Origin: an uncultured Collinsella sp.
GTDB taxonomy: Bacteria > Actinomycetota > Coriobacteriia > Coriobacteriales > Coriobacteriaceae
NCBI GenBank assembly: GCA_902491565.1
Contig: CABUIE010000013.1
Coordinates: forward strand, 1 to 64,000
Length of the DNA: 64,000 nt
Direction: 5' to 3'
Position numbers and translations under genes: made by a program. The notes beneath the pieces are model-generated. The model saw nothing but the letters and a program-made list of their open reading frames with translations. It was not told the origin of the DNA and did no database searches. The first letter of the stretch is position 1. Each line of letters begins with the position of its first letter. Shown piece after piece: positions 1-8,635 of the stretch.

Positions 1-16
1 CCCTCAGGGTATCGGG

Positions 17-56
17 TTCCCACATTCATCCGCACATGTGCGGATGAATGTGGGAA
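17..56. repeat. perfect 40-bp palindrome
   Basis: Two 20-base arms, TTCCCACATTCATCCGCACA and its exact reverse complement, abut with no spacer; the centre lies between 36 and 37. It stands about 130 bp upstream of the DUF4869 gene in otherwise unremarkable intergenic DNA. There is no T-tract on either side, so it is not an ordinary intrinsic terminator. It could be a cruciform or hairpin, a protein-binding site or an intergenic repeat. Function is unknown. Confidence 0.9.
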
Positions 57-189
57 GTGTTCGGATAAAGTCGATAATCAAGGACCTTGGTCATCAATCA
101 CATCTACCGCGGGCCGATAACGCCCGCCTCATGTGCTGCGATATAATCAATCTCACTAGATGCCAAATCAGCAAGCCGAAGGAGCTGAC

Positions 190-639
190 GTGCTAACAAT
201 TCACTATGGTGATATGGAAAACGTTATCTACAACACGTCCGTTTACTTCGATAACGTATATTCGCCCCAGTGGTTTCAAGACTCCTTTGCCCAAAGGGTC
301 ATAAAATCCATCGACAAAGGCACCGTGGTAGGCCCCAACGCAATCGATACCAAGATTCTAGGCATCATTCCTCCCGAGAAACTATCCAGCGGCACCAAAA
401 CGCTACTGCTTATGTACTTTATGCCGCAGAATATATATAACGCCTCAAATTGCGGTGATAATTGCGCCTACTGGATTCTGAGGATCGCCGCGCAAAAGGA
501 TTTAGCAATCAATCTCTACCACATAATGGATTTTGGAAACGGCAAATTCACGGTAACCATTGCAAATACGGGCGATATAGTCCACACAATGTTTGACCTT
601 GTCCCCATAGCTGGAAAATGCCTAAGGGAGAACTCCTGA
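190..639 (+). CDS. DUF4869 family protein
   Basis: A 149-residue cytoplasmic protein of a family I recognise as DUF4869, with the family-like blocks HYGDMENVIYNTSVYF near the N-terminus, GPNAIDTK and LSSGTKTLLL in the middle and NCGDNCAYWI after that. No catalytic function is known to me. I choose the GTG at 190 because AAGGAG lies five bases upstream and the product then begins MLTIHYGD; the upstream ATG at 160 has no good ribosome site. Its stop overlaps the start of the next gene (TGATG), so the two are translationally coupled. Codon use and base composition look more A+T-rich than the glycosyltransferases that follow, suggesting transfer. Confidence 0.85.
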   Translation: MLTIHYGDMENVIYNTSVYFDNVYSPQWFQDSFAQRVIKSIDKGTVVGPNAIDTKILGIIPPEKLSSGTKTLLLMYFMPQNIYNASNCGDNCAYWILRIAAQKDLAINLYHIMDFGNGKFTVTIANTGDIVHTMFDLVPIAGKCLRENS

Positions 640-1616
640 TGCGCGGATCATACAAGGTAATTATTCAAAATAACCGGGTTCAGTTTAAACTGACCATCAA
701 TAGAAATCTGACCATCATCCAAGGTAACAGTGCTACAGGCAAGACAACTCTGCTTGATATGGTGGCAGCTCACGAAGAGCTTGGGGCACAAAGCGGCGTA
801 ACAGTAAGTTGCAAAGTGCCCTGTAAAACAATATCTGGAAAATATTGGCGTAGAGATCTCCAAGAGATTTCCAGCAGTATTGTTTTTATTGATGAGGGCA
901 ATACTTTTGTTCGATCAAGAGAATTTGCCCATGAAGCAAAGCGTAGCTCAAACTACTACGTAATTGTCGCCAGAGAGTCACTGCGCCAACTGCCCTATAG
1001 CGTTGATGAAATCTACGGTCTTAAGAACACCAACCGAACCACAACGAAGTATCCCGTTTACTCTCGTGTCTACACCTCTACATATCGTATTTACGGTGAT
1101 ACTGATTTTAGAGGCGAGAGGCCCGAGCTTGTCATTGTCGAGGACACAAATTCGGGCTACGAATTCTTCAGTTTGCTATGCAAAAAGAGCAGCATTAAAT
1201 GCATCAGCGCGGGAGGCAAATCAAATATTTGCAACTGCATTATGGACGCACCGGAAAACGACATCCTCGTGATTGCCGACGGTGCCGCCTTTGGACCAGA
1301 AATTGCGGAAGCAGCTGCTCTATTGCGCCGAAAGAACATCAAGCTATTCCTACCGGAATCGTTTGAATGGCTCGTGTTGAAGTCGGGATTATTCAACAGC
1401 AAACACATTAAGGACATGCTGCTTAACCCCGCTGAACATATCGAAAGCTCAAAGTTCTTTAGCTGGGAGAAGTTCTTTACTGCAGAACTCATCGAATGCT
1501 CACGAGACACACGTTTTCGATATGACAAGAGCTGCTTGAACGAGGAGTACCTGAACCCCACCGCTCTTGCAGCTCTGGAGGATACTTTGCCGGACCTTGG
1601 CATTACTTCGCACTAA
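639..1616 (+). CDS. P-loop ATPase with TOPRIM-like C-terminal region
   Basis: A 325-residue protein. The Walker A motif GNSATGKTT is at residues 29-37, and a Walker B-like SSIVFIDEG lies around residue 85. The second half has an acidic pattern, LVIVED near 165 and ILVIADGAAFG near 209, that resembles a degenerate TOPRIM metal site; this is inference. The start at 639 follows AAGGGAG and overlaps the DUF4869 stop by one base (an earlier in-frame ATG at 618 lies within the upstream gene). The order ATPase core then TOPRIM-like domain recalls OLD-type nucleases, but the protein is short and lacks a clear ABC signature. Its 3' end overlaps the convergent glycosyltransferase by four bases. The pairing suggests a small accessory or defence module; function unproven. 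Confidence 0.8.
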   Translation: MRGSYKVIIQNNRVQFKLTINRNLTIIQGNSATGKTTLLDMVAAHEELGAQSGVTVSCKVPCKTISGKYWRRDLQEISSSIVFIDEGNTFVRSREFAHEAKRSSNYYVIVARESLRQLPYSVDEIYGLKNTNRTTTKYPVYSRVYTSTYRIYGDTDFRGERPELVIVEDTNSGYEFFSLLCKKSSIKCISAGGKSNICNCIMDAPENDILVIADGAAFGPEIAEAAALLRRKNIKLFLPESFEWLVLKSGLFNSKHIKDMLLNPAEHIESSKFFSWEKFFTAELIECSRDTRFRYDKSCLNEEYLNPTALAALEDTLPDLGITSH

Positions 1617-4099
1617 AACGAGAAGTACTCACTGTCGGAGGATAGGTTTGGTCCGAGCCACGGGTCGCCATCGAGGAAGAACTCAGGCCAGTGCTGCATG
1701 AACAGCGCCTGCTCACGCTTCCAGCGGCGCAGCTTTTCCTCGTTGGCCTCTTCCCTGCCGCGCGAGGTGAACTCGTAGTGGTACAGCTCGGCATAGGGCG
1801 TAAAGATGGTGCGGTAACCCGCCTCCCACACGCGCAGGCAAAAGTCTGCGTCGTTAAAACCGACGGCGAATTCCTCGTTGTAGCCGCCGACGCGCTCAAA
1901 TACGTCGCGTCGCACCATCTGGCAGGCACCCGTCACGGCGCTAAAGTTGCCCGGGCGCACGGCACGGGCAAGATAGCCCTCGCGCTTTGCCGAGAAGTCC
2001 TGGTTGGCATGGGCAAGTGCGCCACGCACGCCAACCAAAATGCCGGCATGCTGCACCAGATGATCGGCAAAGTAGAGTTTGGCGCCCACCACGCCCGCAT
2101 CGGGACGCTGCAGATAGCCCATCATCTCTTCGATAAAGTCCGGGCTTATGACCTCGGTATCGTTGTTCAGCAGCAGCAGGTAGTCACCCTTGGCGTGCTT
2201 CACACCAAAATTGATGATCTGAGAGTAATTGAACTCGCCCGGCCAGTACACAACGCGCGCGATGCCCTTGCCTTCGGATGCTGCAGCCACGCGCTCTGGC
2301 AGGGTTTCGTAATACGCAAACGTCTCCGGGGCTTCACTGTTGTTCTCCACCAAGACGATCTCGTAATTGGTATACGTGGCCTTCTGGGCGATCGACATCA
2401 CACAGGCATCGAGCGTCTCAATGTGATCCTTGGTGGGGATCACAATGCTCACCAGCGGCGCAGGCTCCGGCAGCGCATGGCGCATGCGGTAGACAAACGG
2501 CGTCTCGGTCTCCTCGACCGTTCCGTGAACGCCCAGCGCGTTAAAGTGGCGCTGCAGCGCAAGACGACCCGCTTCAATGGCATACGGCTTGCTATCGGCA
2601 GAGCCATCGGCGGTCGATCCCGGATGCACGCGCCAGTGATACAGCACATGCGCAACGTGCTCAAAGCGCGCGCCGGCTGCAAGACAGCGAAGCGTCAAGT
2701 CGTAGTCCTGGGCGCCCGCAACGTCTTCTGGGGACATACCAATGTGATCGATGAGCGCCTTCTCCACCATCAGGAAATGCGTCACGCAGTTATGGCTATA
2801 GAGCAGGTCGACGTTGAGTACGGTCTTAAAGACCGGCTGGCCCCACTCCCCCGTTTTCTGGAACATGTCCTCATCACAGAACAGGACCTGGGGACGCTCG
2901 CCCTCGGCCGCCTTGTTCAGTGCGGAAACATACTGGAATAACGCGTCCGGTTCCAGAATGTCATCGTGGTCCAAGAAAGCGATGTAGTCGCCTGTCGCTT
3001 GCTCGATACCTGCGTTGGTGTTGACCACAATGCCGCCGTTGCCGGGAAGCTCGATGCGACGGATGCGCTCGTCGTTGGCACCTGCCGCAAGGGTGGCCAC
3101 CGCGTCCCATTCGGGCGAGGCGTCCATAAGCAGCAATTCCCAGTTGTCATAGCTCTGGGCTTGCACCGATTCCAGCAGCTCGCGCAGGTAGACCCGATCA
3201 GTCTTGTAGCACGGCACCACAATGCTCACGAGCGGTCTATAGGCAAAGGCCGCCGAAGCGACACGCTGGCACGCCAAATCGCCCGGCTTTGCGCGATGCT
3301 GCTCAAACCAACGTCGATAAGCTGCGTCGTCTGCACGCGCGTCCTTCATACGGTTCCAGCTGTCGTCGACCATGCCGTTGTACAGGCGACCATCCATGGC
3401 GCAAAACCCGCTTTGGATCCGCTCTGTGGGATCGCTCACGATCGCGACAAAATCTCGTATATCCTGAGGCATCTCAACACTCAGATACGATTTATTGATG
3501 CGGCATCCGTTCTGCTGCGGAACATCGACCTGCGATTCAAACACATGCACGGTAACATCGATGGCATTCATATGCGTATCGAAGATCTGGAGCTCAGGCG
3601 CGCACTGGGGGTCTCCCGCCCAGGTAACCTCATAGCGCCACACCGCGCCGACGTCTGCCGGCAAATAGCGAATGGCATCGATCTCGTAGCGGCCGCAGCA
3701 TTCGCCACGCTGCGCATCGCGGATAAGCGCGCACAGCGCAGGCTTTGCTTTGTAGTTAATCTTGGATTCCAATTTGGCCACGCGGCTATCGAGACGAATA
3801 GAGCCCAACCTTTGGCCACCGGATGCAAAAACGGCATCCATCGACGAGCCATCCAAAAACGGAAGCACCAAAACGGCGAGCTCGCGCTCGTAATCGGAAA
3901 CAGAAGGGCATAGCGCCAGCACACGGCCATGATCGACCGGGAGCACCAGTGACGGCAAACAAGAACCGCTCGTAGTCGCATGGGCAAACGCCTGAGAGGC
4001 CTCCCGCTCAATAAGCGCGGCGACATCCTGACCGGCAAAACGAAGCAGCACAAAAAGACGGCCCTGGCTGCGGCAAAGTGCCAAACGCTTGATACTCAT
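1613..4099 (-). CDS. two-domain family 2 glycosyltransferase
   Basis: An 828-residue protein with an N-terminal region of about 285 residues that I do not recognise, then two GT-A family 2 glycosyltransferase domains. The first begins near residue 290 (LVSIVVPCYKTD) with the nucleotide-metal motif FLDHDD. The second begins near 548 (LVSIVIPTKDH) and carries LLLNNDTEVI and a late NDADFCLRVWEAGYR block typical of rhamnosyl/O-antigen-type transferases. It would add two sugars, or act as a polymerase, on a lipid-linked surface glycan at the cytoplasmic membrane face. No membrane segment is evident. It is the last gene of a leftward five-gene run; the preceding gene's TAG directly abuts this ATG. 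The acceptor and sugars cannot be told from sequence. Confidence 0.9.
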   Translation of the reverse strand: MSIKRLALCRSQGRLFVLLRFAGQDVAALIEREASQAFAHATTSGSCLPSLVLPVDHGRVLALCPSVSDYERELAVLVLPFLDGSSMDAVFASGGQRLGSIRLDSRVAKLESKINYKAKPALCALIRDAQRGECCGRYEIDAIRYLPADVGAVWRYEVTWAGDPQCAPELQIFDTHMNAIDVTVHVFESQVDVPQQNGCRINKSYLSVEMPQDIRDFVAIVSDPTERIQSGFCAMDGRLYNGMVDDSWNRMKDARADDAAYRRWFEQHRAKPGDLACQRVASAAFAYRPLVSIVVPCYKTDRVYLRELLESVQAQSYDNWELLLMDASPEWDAVATLAAGANDERIRRIELPGNGGIVVNTNAGIEQATGDYIAFLDHDDILEPDALFQYVSALNKAAEGERPQVLFCDEDMFQKTGEWGQPVFKTVLNVDLLYSHNCVTHFLMVEKALIDHIGMSPEDVAGAQDYDLTLRCLAAGARFEHVAHVLYHWRVHPGSTADGSADSKPYAIEAGRLALQRHFNALGVHGTVEETETPFVYRMRHALPEPAPLVSIVIPTKDHIETLDACVMSIAQKATYTNYEIVLVENNSEAPETFAYYETLPERVAAASEGKGIARVVYWPGEFNYSQIINFGVKHAKGDYLLLLNNDTEVISPDFIEEMMGYLQRPDAGVVGAKLYFADHLVQHAGILVGVRGALAHANQDFSAKREGYLARAVRPGNFSAVTGACQMVRRDVFERVGGYNEEFAVGFNDADFCLRVWEAGYRTIFTPYAELYHYEFTSRGREEANEEKLRRWKREQALFMQHWPEFFLDGDPWLGPNLSSDSEYFSF

Positions 4100-5167
4100 C
4101 TACACTTCTCGCTTTCCCAGGGCGTTCGCTGCCACGCGCTTGCAGGCACCCAGGCGCCCAAACCTCAAGACATCGTAATCGAACATGAGCTTTTTGCACG
4201 CACGGACATTGGGGGCCTTGCTGGTAAGCGCCGCACGCACCATAGCAGCAACAGAAGGAGCGCATTGTGCGAGCGCAGCATCGCTGCCCACGGCAGAACC
4301 GGCAAGCGCCGTGGCAACGGCAGCAAACACCTTGCCGCAATCCGTACTCAACAGCCTGAGCGCATCGTACAGCACCAGATCGCAGAGGAAGTACGCCAGG
4401 TCATCGGCATGCTGAGCATCGAGACCGTCGCGCTGCCAGTCAGCCAGCACCGCAGAGTAAATCTTCACGTGCTCCAGCAGACGCGTCTCGTCGTCGTAGC
4501 GCATGGTGTCCATGAGCGAACCCTTGCGCGCCACGCGGTAATCATACAGCTTGTTCGAGATAAGCGCGGTCTTGTGCGAACGACCGTACACGGCAAAATC
4601 GAAGACCTGGTCCTCGCCATACTTAACGGTTTCGTCGAACACGATCCCGTTGCCCAGCAAAAACTCACGCTTGCAGGCGGTGCGCCATGCAAAGGGGCGA
4701 GAAGCTTCCTTAAACAGCAGGTCAGAGCAATAGCCTTCAAACGACACATCGCGCGGGCTCAGCACATAGTTAAGCCACGGATACCCCGCCTCGAGCGGAT
4801 ACGGATTCGCGCCAAAGGTCAAAACGTCGCAGTCCTCGCGCTCAAAGGCATCGACGATCACACGGCATGCATCGGGTGTAAAGCGGTCATCGGAATCCAA
4901 GAAAGCGACGATAGGTGCCGCAGACGCAGCGATGCCTGCATTACGTGCACTCGACAGGCCGCCGTTCTCCTTATCGACCAGCGTAAAGCGCGCGTCCTTT
5001 TCGCAATAGGCAGCCGCAATATCGCGCGAACCGTCCGGCGAGCCATCGTTGACCAGCACGCCTTCCCAATCGGGCATGTCCTGCGCAAGCAGGGAGTCCA
5101 GGCACCAGGCCAGACACTCCTCCACCTTATAGATGGGAACGACAACGGAAATCTTGGGCGTAGCCAT
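4100..5167 (-). CDS. family 2 glycosyltransferase
   Basis: About 355 residues. It has an N-terminal GT-A domain with ISVVVPIYKVEECL, VNDGSPDGS for nucleotide-sugar binding and the metal-binding FLDSDDRF, followed by a roughly 200-residue C-terminal region typical of EpsJ/CpsI-like capsule transferases. I start at the ATG at 5167, nine bases after GGAG; a GTG six bases earlier is too close to that ribosome site. Its stop codon touches the start of the two-domain transferase downstream, and it lies 12 bp after the next gene upstream, so the block is one operon. Sugar specificity is unknown. Confidence 0.9.
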   Translation of the reverse strand: MATPKISVVVPIYKVEECLAWCLDSLLAQDMPDWEGVLVNDGSPDGSRDIAAAYCEKDARFTLVDKENGGLSSARNAGIAASAAPIVAFLDSDDRFTPDACRVIVDAFEREDCDVLTFGANPYPLEAGYPWLNYVLSPRDVSFEGYCSDLLFKEASRPFAWRTACKREFLLGNGIVFDETVKYGEDQVFDFAVYGRSHKTALISNKLYDYRVARKGSLMDTMRYDDETRLLEHVKIYSAVLADWQRDGLDAQHADDLAYFLCDLVLYDALRLLSTDCGKVFAAVATALAGSAVGSDAALAQCAPSVAAMVRAALTSKAPNVRACKKLMFDYDVLRFGRLGACKRVAANALGKREV

Positions 5168-5179
5168 AGTCACTCGCTC

Positions 5180-6298
5180 CTACTGTGCGGCCGGAACGTC
5201 ATCAGGGTGCGGGTTGTCGCCGTAGGTGCGCTGATACGTCAGCACGCGCCAGACCAGCGACAGGCCGCCAATCTTAAAGTAATGCTTAAACGTATTGAGC
5301 TTGCCCGGCTTCTTAAAGTCAAAGCGCGAATCGATATAGGCGCGGGGCGACTTGACCATCAGACGCAAGTCGGTCTCGCCACGCGGATCAAACAGCGACA
5401 GGTCAAAGCGACCGGCATCCCAATCGGCCTTGAGCTCGGACGAGGCTTTCTTCCAAAACTGCTCGCGCAGTTCATCGACCAAGCGCTCATCATTCCAACG
5501 GTACGTATCGACCTTCATGCGCATTAAAATGCCCTGAAGCTGAGCCTTGAGCTCGGGACGCTCGTCCAAAAAGCGCTGCATCTCGACATACTCGTCGCAC
5601 ACGCAAAACACCTTGTTGGGCGAATTAACGGAGCTCTTCTCGTTATCCTGGCGATAGCACAAAATGGGGTCCGCAATAAACGCGGCACGCTCGGCGCAAG
5701 CCCAAACCTTAAAGTTAAAGCCTGCGTCCTGATACGAGGCACCCGGCGTGGGAAGGAACCGAATCTGATTGTCGTTGAGGAACTCGCGCCGATAGATAGC
5801 CGACCAAATGGAAGGTTTGCGGTAGAAGATGCCCGGGCGATCGACGGGGCGATACGCGGCGCCCGTCATATGCTCGTCGATAATTCCAAACAGCTCACGG
5901 CGCTCGCTGGGCGTGGACCAATACAGGTAAAAGTCGCCCTTAACGACATCGGCATGCTCAGCATCGGCCTTGGCGACCAGCTTTTGGAGCGAATCCTCAA
6001 ACATAAAGTCGTCGGACTCAAGGATGCCCACGTACTCGCCGCGCGCCATCTCCAGGCCGCGGTTCATCGAGTCGCCGTAGCCGCTGTTGGCCTTGTCGAT
6101 CATCTTTACACGGGGGTCGCGCTCCATGTACTCGCGGATGATATCTGGCGAACTATCGGTAGAACCGTCGTTGATGCAGATGATCTCGATGTCCTTGAGC
6201 GTCTGCGCCACGGCGGAATCGAGGCACTCGCGCAGGTAGCGCTCAACATTGCAGATGGGAACAAGCAGCGAAACTTTAGGGGTATCAGAGTTCTGCAA
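5180..6298 (-). CDS. family 2 glycosyltransferase
   Basis: A 372-residue GT-A family 2 transferase: VSLLVPICNVERYL, then CINDGSTDSSPDII, a conserved KANSGYGDSMNRGL block and the DXD-like LESDDFM. I choose the TTG at 6298 because AGGAGG stands five bases before it and the product then begins MQNSDTPKVSLL; longer in-frame readings upstream have no ribosome site. The protein is a close paralogue of the gene at 7420-8523, with near-identical stretches around residues 20-100, so the two probably arose by duplication or are kept alike by gene conversion. Sugar and linkage are not predictable. Confidence 0.9.
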   Translation of the reverse strand: MQNSDTPKVSLLVPICNVERYLRECLDSAVAQTLKDIEIICINDGSTDSSPDIIREYMERDPRVKMIDKANSGYGDSMNRGLEMARGEYVGILESDDFMFEDSLQKLVAKADAEHADVVKGDFYLYWSTPSERRELFGIIDEHMTGAAYRPVDRPGIFYRKPSIWSAIYRREFLNDNQIRFLPTPGASYQDAGFNFKVWACAERAAFIADPILCYRQDNEKSSVNSPNKVFCVCDEYVEMQRFLDERPELKAQLQGILMRMKVDTYRWNDERLVDELREQFWKKASSELKADWDAGRFDLSLFDPRGETDLRLMVKSPRAYIDSRFDFKKPGKLNTFKHYFKIGGLSLVWRVLTYQRTYGDNPHPDDVPAAQ

Positions 6299-6372
6299 GA
6301 GAACCTCCTGTTGAATAGCGTGTAACAGGGTTATTTTAGCAGCCGAGTTGCGGCGGGCGGCAGCGCTTGGAA

Positions 6373-7413
6373 TTAGAGAAAGCGCTCCAGGCAGGCTTTG
6401 AGACCGCGAGTCGAAAGATAGAACAGCGTGGCATCTGCCATCGAAAAGCCCGAGGTCGTCGCAACGAACTTGTGGGCAACACGGCAAACAGCGCCCTTGG
6501 CAGGCATATCTGCCCAGTCCGTTCCCAAAAACGTCGCGAGGTCCATGTTGACGCGAGCCGCCACGCGATGGAAGTCATCGGCATCCAAGCGCGCCAGGTC
6601 GAACACAATTAGGTCCAAAAACCAAGTTATCAGCTCGCCGGGACACAGGTCCAAAAGACCGTAGGCCGCCCAGCCCTCCAAGACCTCCTCGAGCATCCTC
6701 ATGTGGGCGTCAAGCTTTTTGGCACGAGCCTCGGCACTGTTGAACTCGTGCGTCGCCGATTCGCTCTCCATCACGTAGTGGTAGAACTTGTCCGGCATGA
6801 CGACGGTCTTACGGGCAAGCGCATAAGCCGCAAATTGGAAGACGACGTCCTCGCCCAAAGCCAAACCGGGGGCGAAGCGAATGCCTTCGCGATTGAGCAG
6901 CTCGCACGAAAAAGCCGCACGGCAGGCATAGGGCTGCGCATTCGAATGGAACAGCAGTTGGGGATCACGGGCGCCGAAGGTACCAGCTTTGGGGCTCATG
7001 AGTTGCTGGACGCGCTTGGGGGCAGCATCGGCAGGTTCACAGACGCCGCCAAAAACGGCGGCCTCGGCATCTGCAGACTCCATGGAATGCAGCACGTGCT
7101 CGACCGTCCGGGCATCGATGTAATCGTCGGCGTCCACAAAAAAGACGGTCTCGCCCTCGGCGACATCGATACCGGCATTTCGAGCACACGAGACGCCCGC
7201 GTTTTCCTGGTCAATCACCAGTACGCGATCGTCGGCCCGCGCGATCTGGCGCAACACGTTCAACGAATCATCAGTCGAACCGTCGTTGACGCAGACAACC
7301 TGAATCGAGCGCTCGGACTGGGCCAACAGCGAATCGAGGCATCGCTGAATGGAGCGCGCAGAGTTGTAAACGGGGACGACAATGGTAGCTTTAGGACACG
7401 AGGCCTCTCCCAT
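6373..7413 (-). CDS. family 2 glycosyltransferase
   Basis: A 346-residue protein with an N-terminal GT-A fold: ATIVVPVYNSARSIQ, VNDGSTDDSL, and the metal-binding VFFVDADDYID. The C-terminal half resembles the helical region of capsule transferases and also the gene at 4100-5167 (shared LGEDVVFQFAAYAL-type block and a LITWFLDLIVFDLARLD-like segment). The ATG at 7413 begins a few bases after the upstream transferase's stop at 7420, so the two are closely coupled. The operon thus alternates two transferase subtypes, which suggests duplication of a two-gene unit. Confidence 0.9.
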   Translation of the reverse strand: MGEASCPKATIVVPVYNSARSIQRCLDSLLAQSERSIQVVCVNDGSTDDSLNVLRQIARADDRVLVIDQENAGVSCARNAGIDVAEGETVFFVDADDYIDARTVEHVLHSMESADAEAAVFGGVCEPADAAPKRVQQLMSPKAGTFGARDPQLLFHSNAQPYACRAAFSCELLNREGIRFAPGLALGEDVVFQFAAYALARKTVVMPDKFYHYVMESESATHEFNSAEARAKKLDAHMRMLEEVLEGWAAYGLLDLCPGELITWFLDLIVFDLARLDADDFHRVAARVNMDLATFLGTDWADMPAKGAVCRVAHKFVATTSGFSMADATLFYLSTRGLKACLERFL

Positions 7414-7419
7414 GTCGAC

Positions 7420-8523
7420 CTACCCCCTCAGCGATTCGATGAGGAAGGCAGCGACCACGCCTGGGCCTCCAACCGAGGCGTAATACTTAGCACGCCCCAA
7501 GGCACCATCCGTCGCGAAACTCGGATGCTCGTCAACCCAGCCCTCAGGATCTTTGAGGATGGCAGCGAGATTTGCGCGCTTCCACGGCTTGAGGTCGTCA
7601 AGCGAAAAGTCCCCGGCGTCCAAGGCCGCTTGGAACTCCTTGGCCATCTGAACCAGGAACTCCTTATAGAACTTAGGCGCCAGGCGCACGTAGTTCCACA
7701 TGTACGAATCGTACTTAATGAGCTGATTGAACTTGAGCATGCGCGCGACGTCATCACTTGCGTGGTCGCGGGCATAATCCTCTCGAATCCAACGCTCAAT
7801 CTCGGCATACTCGGTATTGACGCAAAAGACCTTAGCCGAAGAATTGACCGAGGAATTCTCGTTGTCCTGGCGATAAGACAACACGACATCATGAAGGTAA
7901 ACAGCCTTATCGGCGCACGCGATCACCTTAAAGGCAAATGACGTGTCCTGAAAGGATGCCCCCGGAGTCGGCAGGAACTTAATGCCGTTGCGGTCAAGAA
8001 AATCGCGACGGTACACGGCCGACCAAATCGACGGCTTTTGCTTAAAGAACTGCGTCGTATCGCTCGGGTGCACCGGCTTGCCACAGTCCTTGGCTTTAAA
8101 CATCTCGTGCAGCGAGCGGCGCTCCTCGGGCTTAGACCAGTAGAAATCAAAGTTCGCCTTCGCGAAGTCGGCATTATTGCTATCGGCGGCCGAGACAAGC
8201 TTTTCGAGTGCGTCGGACGCCATAAAGTCATCGGACTCCAAGATGCCCACGTACTTGCCACGCGCCATCTCCAGACCGTGGTTCATCGAGTCGCCGTAGC
8301 CGCTGTTGGCCTTGTCGATCATCTTGACGCGCCTATCGCGCTCCATATACTCGCGAATAATCGCCGGCGAGTTGTCGGTCGACCCATCGTTAATGCAGAT
8401 GATCTCAATATCCTTGAGCGTCTGCGCCAGGGCGGAATCGAGACACTCGCGCAGGTAGCGCTGAACATTGTAAATGGGAATAAGCAGCGACAGAACAGGG
8501 CTGCCAGAGGCGTTAGTAGACAA
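7420..8523 (-). CDS. family 2 glycosyltransferase
   Basis: A 367-residue family 2 glycosyltransferase and the first gene of the leftward glycan operon. Motifs are LSLLIPIYNVQRYL, CINDGSTDNSPAII, KANSGYGDSMNHGL and LESDDFMA. Translation is expected from the TTG at 8523, which has AAGGAG five bases upstream. It is a paralogue of the gene at 5180-6298, differing mainly in the C-terminal half, which presumably sets acceptor choice. The promoter should lie in the 110 bp separating it from the divergent acyltransferase gene. Confidence 0.9.
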   Translation of the reverse strand: MSTNASGSPVLSLLIPIYNVQRYLRECLDSALAQTLKDIEIICINDGSTDNSPAIIREYMERDRRVKMIDKANSGYGDSMNHGLEMARGKYVGILESDDFMASDALEKLVSAADSNNADFAKANFDFYWSKPEERRSLHEMFKAKDCGKPVHPSDTTQFFKQKPSIWSAVYRRDFLDRNGIKFLPTPGASFQDTSFAFKVIACADKAVYLHDVVLSYRQDNENSSVNSSAKVFCVNTEYAEIERWIREDYARDHASDDVARMLKFNQLIKYDSYMWNYVRLAPKFYKEFLVQMAKEFQAALDAGDFSLDDLKPWKRANLAAILKDPEGWVDEHPSFATDGALGRAKYYASVGGPGVVAAFLIESLRG

Positions 8524-8589
8524 ATGTGCTCCTTAGGAAATACCTGTCGTTTCATGGTATCAAAGGGTCAGCGCGCTAGCGGGCGTTTA

Positions 8590-8595
8590 TATAAT
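8590..8595 (+). promoter_or_regulatory. -10 box of acyltransferase promoter
   Basis: A perfect TATAAT lies 41 bp upstream of the acyltransferase start. The region 17 bp further upstream (GTCAGC) is a poor -35 match, so the promoter may be of the extended or activated kind. It sits in the short divergent gap between two glycan gene blocks. Confidence 0.5.
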
Positions 8596-8635
8596 CTATG
8601 GAGCTCGCAGAGGCAAACCGATAAGAAAGGACGTC

